This document shows, one piece after another, positions 34,701 through 37,465 of a stretch of DNA of 37,465 bases. The DNA is from an uncultured Acetobacter sp. (GTDB taxonomy: Bacteria; Pseudomonadota; Alphaproteobacteria; Acetobacterales; Acetobacteraceae). The notes beneath the pieces were generated by a model. That model had not been told where the DNA came from. It did no database searches and saw nothing but the letters and a program-made list of their open reading frames with translations. The stretch covers positions 1 through 37,465 of the forward strand of contig NZ_CALLXM010000007.1 in NCBI RefSeq assembly GCF_937875265.1. Direction: 5' to 3'. Both the position numbers and the translations under genes were made by a program. Every line of letters starts with the position of its first letter. Positions within the stretch are counted from its first letter, which is position 1.

Positions 34701-34903
34701 TAGTAATAGACCACGCGGCCGGACATATCTTCCGGCATCAGGCCGGTATACGTCCACACCACGGCCACCACCGGGATCTTGATACTGGGGAAGACGTCAG
34801 TGGGCGTGGTGAACACCCCCCTGATGCCAAACACCAGAATAAGAATTGAAAGCACAACGAAGGTATACGGCTTTTTAAGCGCCGTTACGACAATCTCATT
34901 CAT
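31733..34903 (-). CDS. RND efflux pump, HAE1-like inner-membrane permease
   Basis: The pump (1056 aa) exports small molecules using the proton gradient. It shows the RND layout: TM1 (about 14-30), a periplasmic porter domain, TM2-6 (about 340-490), a second porter domain (about 560-880) and TM8-12. TM4 carries VGILVDDATVMIEN with the proton-relay aspartates D402 and D403. R987 and T994 in RIRPVLMT match AcrB R971 and T978, but the TM10 lysine of AcrB (K940) is replaced by A957 in GTATANAILVV. Substrate unknown. It is the first gene of the pump-adaptor-channel set, 102 nt after the sensor kinase. Confidence 0.95.
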   Translation of the reverse strand: MNEIVVTALKKPYTFVVLSILILVFGIRGVFTTPTDVFPSIKIPVVAVVWTYTGLMPEDMSGRVVYYYERALTATVNNIEHIESQSYYGRGIVKIFFQPGTDTSVAQTQITSVSQTVIKQMPTGSTPPLVLAYNASSVPVITLQVSSTSMTASQIYDMSSNLIRPALVSVAGAAIPNPYGGQPGNVMVDLDPVKLLAHRLSPVDVSKALNSQNIVLPAGDQRIGAFDWMVQTNASPRDMDDLNMLPIKQVGNAVVRLQDVAWVHQGGPPQTNLVLVKGQQGVLIVVLKSGDASTLEVVAGVKKLLPGIVKTLPEGVSIKVLNDASTFVKESVQDVLREMLTAACLTGLVVLLFLGSWRSTVIIATSIPLAMLCSIIGLGWAGQTINVMTLGGLALAVGILVDDATVMIENIDAHLEMEKDLETAIIDAANQIVIPTFVSTLCICIVWMPLFQLTGVAGWLFMPMAEAIIFAMIASFILSRTLVPTMAKYMLAAQVAAHAHGPVEPKTIFGRFQRGFERKFEQFRHGYQNLLKHLVSTRATFVPVFVLCSLGSLGLLFFVGQDFFPEINSDTMSIHMRAPLGTKLSEAGKISQLVNDEIERTLPGQVESIVDNCGLPFSPLNQAYIPTPTVGTQDCDLTVSLKDPDSPVAEYRKMIRHNLGEKFPGTQISFLPGDLTAKILNFGLPSPIDVQITGRNLGDNFRFANRLADRLRHVTGLTDVSVQQPMTTPTLRVNTQRTYALGTGITESDVANNALVSLSGSSQVGQVYWLDTKTGVSHLIDIQTPATFLQTMNDLEITPIDKGDGNPSGQNPQILGGLSQIVQTGTPGEVSHYNILPVFDIYASNEGVDLGTVSREVSRIVDEVRPDLPRGAALEVRGQAVTMNSAYVQLLGGLAMSVLLVYLLIVVNFQSWLDPFIIITALPGALAGISWSLFLTHTTLSVPALTGAIMCMGTATANAILVVSFARERLEEHGDAIKAAIESGFERIRPVLMTASAMIIGMLPMSLSNSQNAPLGKAVMGGLLVATVATLLFVPCVFAMLHNRKKPTTTEQGEGA

Positions 34904-35005
34904 ACGTGACAGCCCCTGCCGACACGCCTGAACGCCAGCATCCAGATAAATCGTTCATACCACTTGAGATACAGATATCCCCCCGAAGCGCCAATAAAAA
35001 TGCTT

Positions 35006-36391
35006 TTAATCTGGGGCTTTCAGGGCATGTTGTAACATAAAAATAATACTAAACCGTGTTCCACGCCCTTCAGGCCCGTCTTCGATCTGCACGGTCGCGT
35101 CGTGAAGGTGCGCAATGGCTGAAACAAGGCTCAGCCCCAGCCCGCTTCCGGGAACGTGTCGGCTCTTATCCGAACGATAAAACCGTGAAAGCACAGCCCC
35201 GTGCTCTTCTGGCGCGATACCAATGCCGGTATCCGTTACTGCCAGACGCACCGAACCGGCCTGACGGAGGACACTCACTGTCACCTGCCCGCCCTCCGGC
35301 GTGAACTTGATGGCATTATCCACCAGATTGACCAGCAGCTCGACCAGCAAATGCCGGTCTCCAAATAGACAAACCGGCACAGCGGTTGACTGCATGACCA
35401 GCGCAACCCCCTCCGTTTCCGCAATCGGCTCGTAGAGGTCGACCACATCGGCGCCCAGATCATTCAGATTGACCGTACCAAACCCAGCCCGGCGGCGGCT
35501 GCTTTCCAGTTCGGCAATGCGGAGCAGAGCAGTGATAATGCCCAGACACTGGTCCAGATTATCCACGGCACGGCTCACAGCGCCTTCCAGTGCTTCACGC
35601 TCCCCGCCGGATGTCAGGGCCCGCTCCAGCTTGGCCCGCACGCGTGAAAGAGGTGTGCGCAGATCATGCGCAATATCGTTACCCACCTCCCGCATGCCAT
35701 CCATCAACCGCTCCAGCCGATCCAGCATGCGATTCACGCTGCCAGCCAGACGCTCCAGGTCGTCCCGCTCTTTCCCGGCAGGCAGACGTTCATGGATATC
35801 CCCGGCCATAATCAGATCAATGGCCTCGTGCATCTCCTTCACCCGCAACAAGGCGCGGCGGCTGAGCACCATTCCCAGCAACAACGCGAACAGCAAAGTG
35901 GGAATAGCCGCCACCACCGTAGCATGCCGCAGCATCAGTTTCTGTTCGGCCAGCAAATGGAAACTCCGCCCCAGCACCAGAATGGTGCCGTCGGGCAAAG
36001 TTTCAGCCAGCAGGCGCAGAGGGTAGGCGGCCCCTTCTTCCGGGTAGATTTCAATATTATGTGGCTTACCATCCGCCACCAGCCCTTTGGGCCACGCGTG
36101 CAGGTCTCCGGTAATCAGGGCGTGACTGCTATCAAACAACCCGGCGCTGCTGATAACCAGCCGGAGGTCATCTGTCGCACGTTTACGGATGACATATTCC
36201 AGATGCTCCGGCGTCATCTGGGCCAGCAGACGCGCTTCTCCACGCAGCAGTTCGGTCGAGCGACGGGATTCCACCGCTTCCATCTGGGTGTAAACAAGCC
36301 CGAACTGCATCACCATCACGCCCGCCATGGCTGCCAGAGCGGCCAGTGTCAGGCGGAAGGTCGCTGTGCGAAAAAGTTCAGCCAGGAACAC
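35006..36391 (-). CDS. Sensor histidine kinase (HAMP-HisKA-HATPase_c)
   Basis: A membrane-bound sensor kinase (461 aa), partner of the adjacent regulator. TM1 is at about 13-33, a periplasmic sensor region of some 120 residues follows without a recognised fold, and TM2 is at about 157-177. HAMP comes next (about 178-232). The phosphoacceptor is H242 in NDIAHDLRTPLSRVRA. The ATPase domain has the N box around N359 (LLVNLVDNAIKFTPEGG), G1 DTGIGI (387-392), the F box FYRSD and G2 GSGLGLSLV (415-423). It overlaps the regulator by 14 nt. Its position before the RND genes suggests it senses a pump substrate or envelope stress. Confidence 0.95.
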   Translation of the reverse strand: MFLAELFRTATFRLTLAALAAMAGVMVMQFGLVYTQMEAVESRRSTELLRGEARLLAQMTPEHLEYVIRKRATDDLRLVISSAGLFDSSHALITGDLHAWPKGLVADGKPHNIEIYPEEGAAYPLRLLAETLPDGTILVLGRSFHLLAEQKLMLRHATVVAAIPTLLFALLLGMVLSRRALLRVKEMHEAIDLIMAGDIHERLPAGKERDDLERLAGSVNRMLDRLERLMDGMREVGNDIAHDLRTPLSRVRAKLERALTSGGEREALEGAVSRAVDNLDQCLGIITALLRIAELESSRRRAGFGTVNLNDLGADVVDLYEPIAETEGVALVMQSTAVPVCLFGDRHLLVELLVNLVDNAIKFTPEGGQVTVSVLRQAGSVRLAVTDTGIGIAPEEHGAVLSRFYRSDKSRHVPGSGLGLSLVSAIAHLHDATVQIEDGPEGRGTRFSIIFMLQHALKAPD

Positions 36392-37121
36392 GCAGCAGGA
36401 ATCCTGTGCCGCGAATGCTGCGGATCAGCGGGTCTTCTCCCGGCGCATCCACCTTGCGGCGCAGCTTACCGATATGCACATCGACCAGATTGGTGCGCGG
36501 AATAAAGCGATATTGCCAGACATCTTCCAGCATCATGGAGCGCGTCAGCACCTGCCCGGGCCTGCGCATGAGATATTCCAGCAGACGGAACTCACGCGGC
36601 AGCAACTCAATCTCCCGGCCCTCACGCCACACGCGCCGCTCGATTAGATCCATGGAAAGCGGGCCAACCCGCAGCTTGGTGCTGCGCGTATCATCCGGGC
36701 GACGCAGCAGGGCTTCCACCCGCGCCACCAGTTCTTCCATAGCAAAGGGCTTGGTAAGGTAATCATCACCCCCGGCTTTCAGGCCGGTGACGCGGTCATC
36801 CACCGCAGACAAGGCGGAAAGCACCAGAACAGGCGTGCGGATACCACGCTGGCGCACCGTTTCAATAACAGTCAGGCCATCCATCCCGGGCAACAAGCGG
36901 TCCACCACCATCACATGCGCCTCACCCGTCAGGGCTGCGGTCAGACCGGCATCACCCGTTTCTTCGTGGCGCACATCAAAACCGTGGGACATCAGTTCGC
37001 CCACAATTTCCTCAGCAATCGCGCTGTCATCTTCTATCAGCAGCACAACGCCACCGGACTGACCGAGGTGGACCAGCCCCTCAGAGTCCATATCTGTGTT
37101 CAGTTCTGTCTCTTCCGTCAT
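36378..37121 (-). CDS. OmpR/PhoB-family response regulator
   Basis: A DNA-binding response regulator (247 aa). The receiver domain (about 24-140) has the acidic cluster E30/D31/D32, phosphoacceptor D74 in VVDRLLPGMDG, S102 and the conserved K124 in YLTKPF. The winged-helix output domain (about 150-245) contains LPREFRLLEYLMRRPGQVLT and VDVHIGKLRRKVD. About 23 residues precede the receiver; M11 is an alternative start, but the ATG at 37121 overlaps the rmuC stop (ATGA), which supports the longer form. It probably controls the downstream RND genes; no target box was identified. Confidence 0.95.
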   Translation of the reverse strand: MTEETELNTDMDSEGLVHLGQSGGVVLLIEDDSAIAEEIVGELMSHGFDVRHEETGDAGLTAALTGEAHVMVVDRLLPGMDGLTVIETVRQRGIRTPVLVLSALSAVDDRVTGLKAGGDDYLTKPFAMEELVARVEALLRRPDDTRSTKLRVGPLSMDLIERRVWREGREIELLPREFRLLEYLMRRPGQVLTRSMMLEDVWQYRFIPRTNLVDVHIGKLRRKVDAPGEDPLIRSIRGTGFLLRVPG

Positions 37122-37465
37122 AAGGTTCCTGATGCTGCGTTACCCGGTTCAGGGCCAGTAAATTCCATTTCAGGATTGAGTGCCACGCCTTCCGTCTCCG
37201 GGGCATCCAACTCCCTCAAACGCTTACTGACCACACGGGTTCGCCTGCGGGCTTCTTCAATTGATGTGGACATGGCCTGCGCATTCCGCGCCAGTTTTTC
37301 CAGCACGCCATCCATGCGGATCATCTCCTGGCGAGTAGCGCCCAGAAGGCGGGCAATGGTTTCCGTGCGGTCTTCCAGCGCTAGTGTCACGTATCCCAAA
37401 TGCACAGTGCGCAGCAGGGCGGGCATGAGTGCTGGCCCCATGATCATCACCCGGCAGGTCCGGCC
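37118..37465 (-). CDS. rmuC: RmuC C-terminal fragment, 5' part beyond window
   Basis: About 115 codons remain, open to the window edge. The segment MIMGPALMPALLRTVHLGYVTL (read in pieces), followed by a coiled-coil-like helix with RMDGVLEKLARNAQAMSTSIEEA and RTRVVSKRLREL, matches the end of RmuC, a DNA recombination-limiting protein related to nucleases, where LLRTV and a VSK/RL helix close the domain. The final 25 residues are a variable acidic tail. A GTG at 37450 could be misread as a start, but the homologous region begins upstream. It overlaps the response regulator by four bases. Confidence 0.75.
   Translation of the reverse strand, partial: GRTCRVMIMGPALMPALLRTVHLGYVTLALEDRTETIARLLGATRQEMIRMDGVLEKLARNAQAMSTSIEEARRRTRVVSKRLRELDAPETEGVALNPEMEFTGPEPGNAASGTL

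Noticed and set aside
1..37465. tRNA, rRNA, CRISPR arrays, insertion sequences, prophage or other transferred segments
   Set aside because: No cloverleaf, rRNA signature, repeat-spacer pattern, transposase, integrase or abrupt composition change was seen; all genes are codirectional and mostly conserved housekeeping genes.

Overview
This is a chromosomal stretch of a Gram-negative alphaproteobacterium, probably an acetic acid bacterium (Acetobacteraceae; genus not settled, Acetobacter-like by general look). The grounds are adk directly after secY, no rpmJ or infA before rpsM, RpoB/RpoC of alphaproteobacterial length, moderate G+C and a polyol-permease-type MFS gene next door. The Acetobacteraceae placement is inference from memory of protein style; it was not searched. 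Every gene I can support lies on the minus strand, so the window reads from its right end to its left end.

Right part (37465 to 28777): the 3' end of rmuC overlaps an OmpR-type response regulator, which overlaps a HAMP/HisKA sensor kinase. About 100 nt later comes a three-gene RND efflux system in the order pump, periplasmic adaptor, outer-membrane lipoprotein channel, each overlapping the next by four bases. The pump is HAE1-like but lacks the TM10 lysine of AcrB.

Middle (28671 to 17591): rplK-rplA, a structured L10 leader, rplJ-rplL, then rpoB-rpoC, closed by the strongest intrinsic terminator in the window. The usual secE-nusG pair is not upstream of rplK; the efflux operon sits there instead. 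The rplL-rpoB gap holds a promoter candidate, a 14-bp palindrome and a perfect 16-bp hairpin.

Left part (17235 to 877): rpsL-rpsG-tuf (fusA is missing from its usual place), then the S10 and spc gene series rpsJ-rplC-rplD-rplW-rplB-rpsS-rplV-rpsC-rplP-rpmC-rpsQ-rplN-rplX-rplE-rpsN-rpsH-rplF-rplR-rpsE-rpmD-rplO-secY-adk, and the alpha series rpsM-rpsK-rpoA-rplQ. Most cistrons are 0-18 nt apart or overlap, as expected for co-transcribed and translationally coupled ribosomal genes. Together they supply the 50S and 30S proteins, core RNA polymerase, EF-Tu, the SecY channel and adenylate kinase. A truncated MFS transporter gene follows at the left edge after a 319-nt gap.

Most of the window is conserved housekeeping sequence. 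The points worth a second look are regulatory: a G10 tract exactly inside the spacer of a candidate rpsL promoter, an attenuator-like hairpin in the rpsL leader, the elaborate rpoB leader, and the joining of a sensor-regulated efflux operon to the ribosomal cluster without an obvious terminator. I found no tRNA, rRNA, CRISPR array, insertion sequence or prophage.
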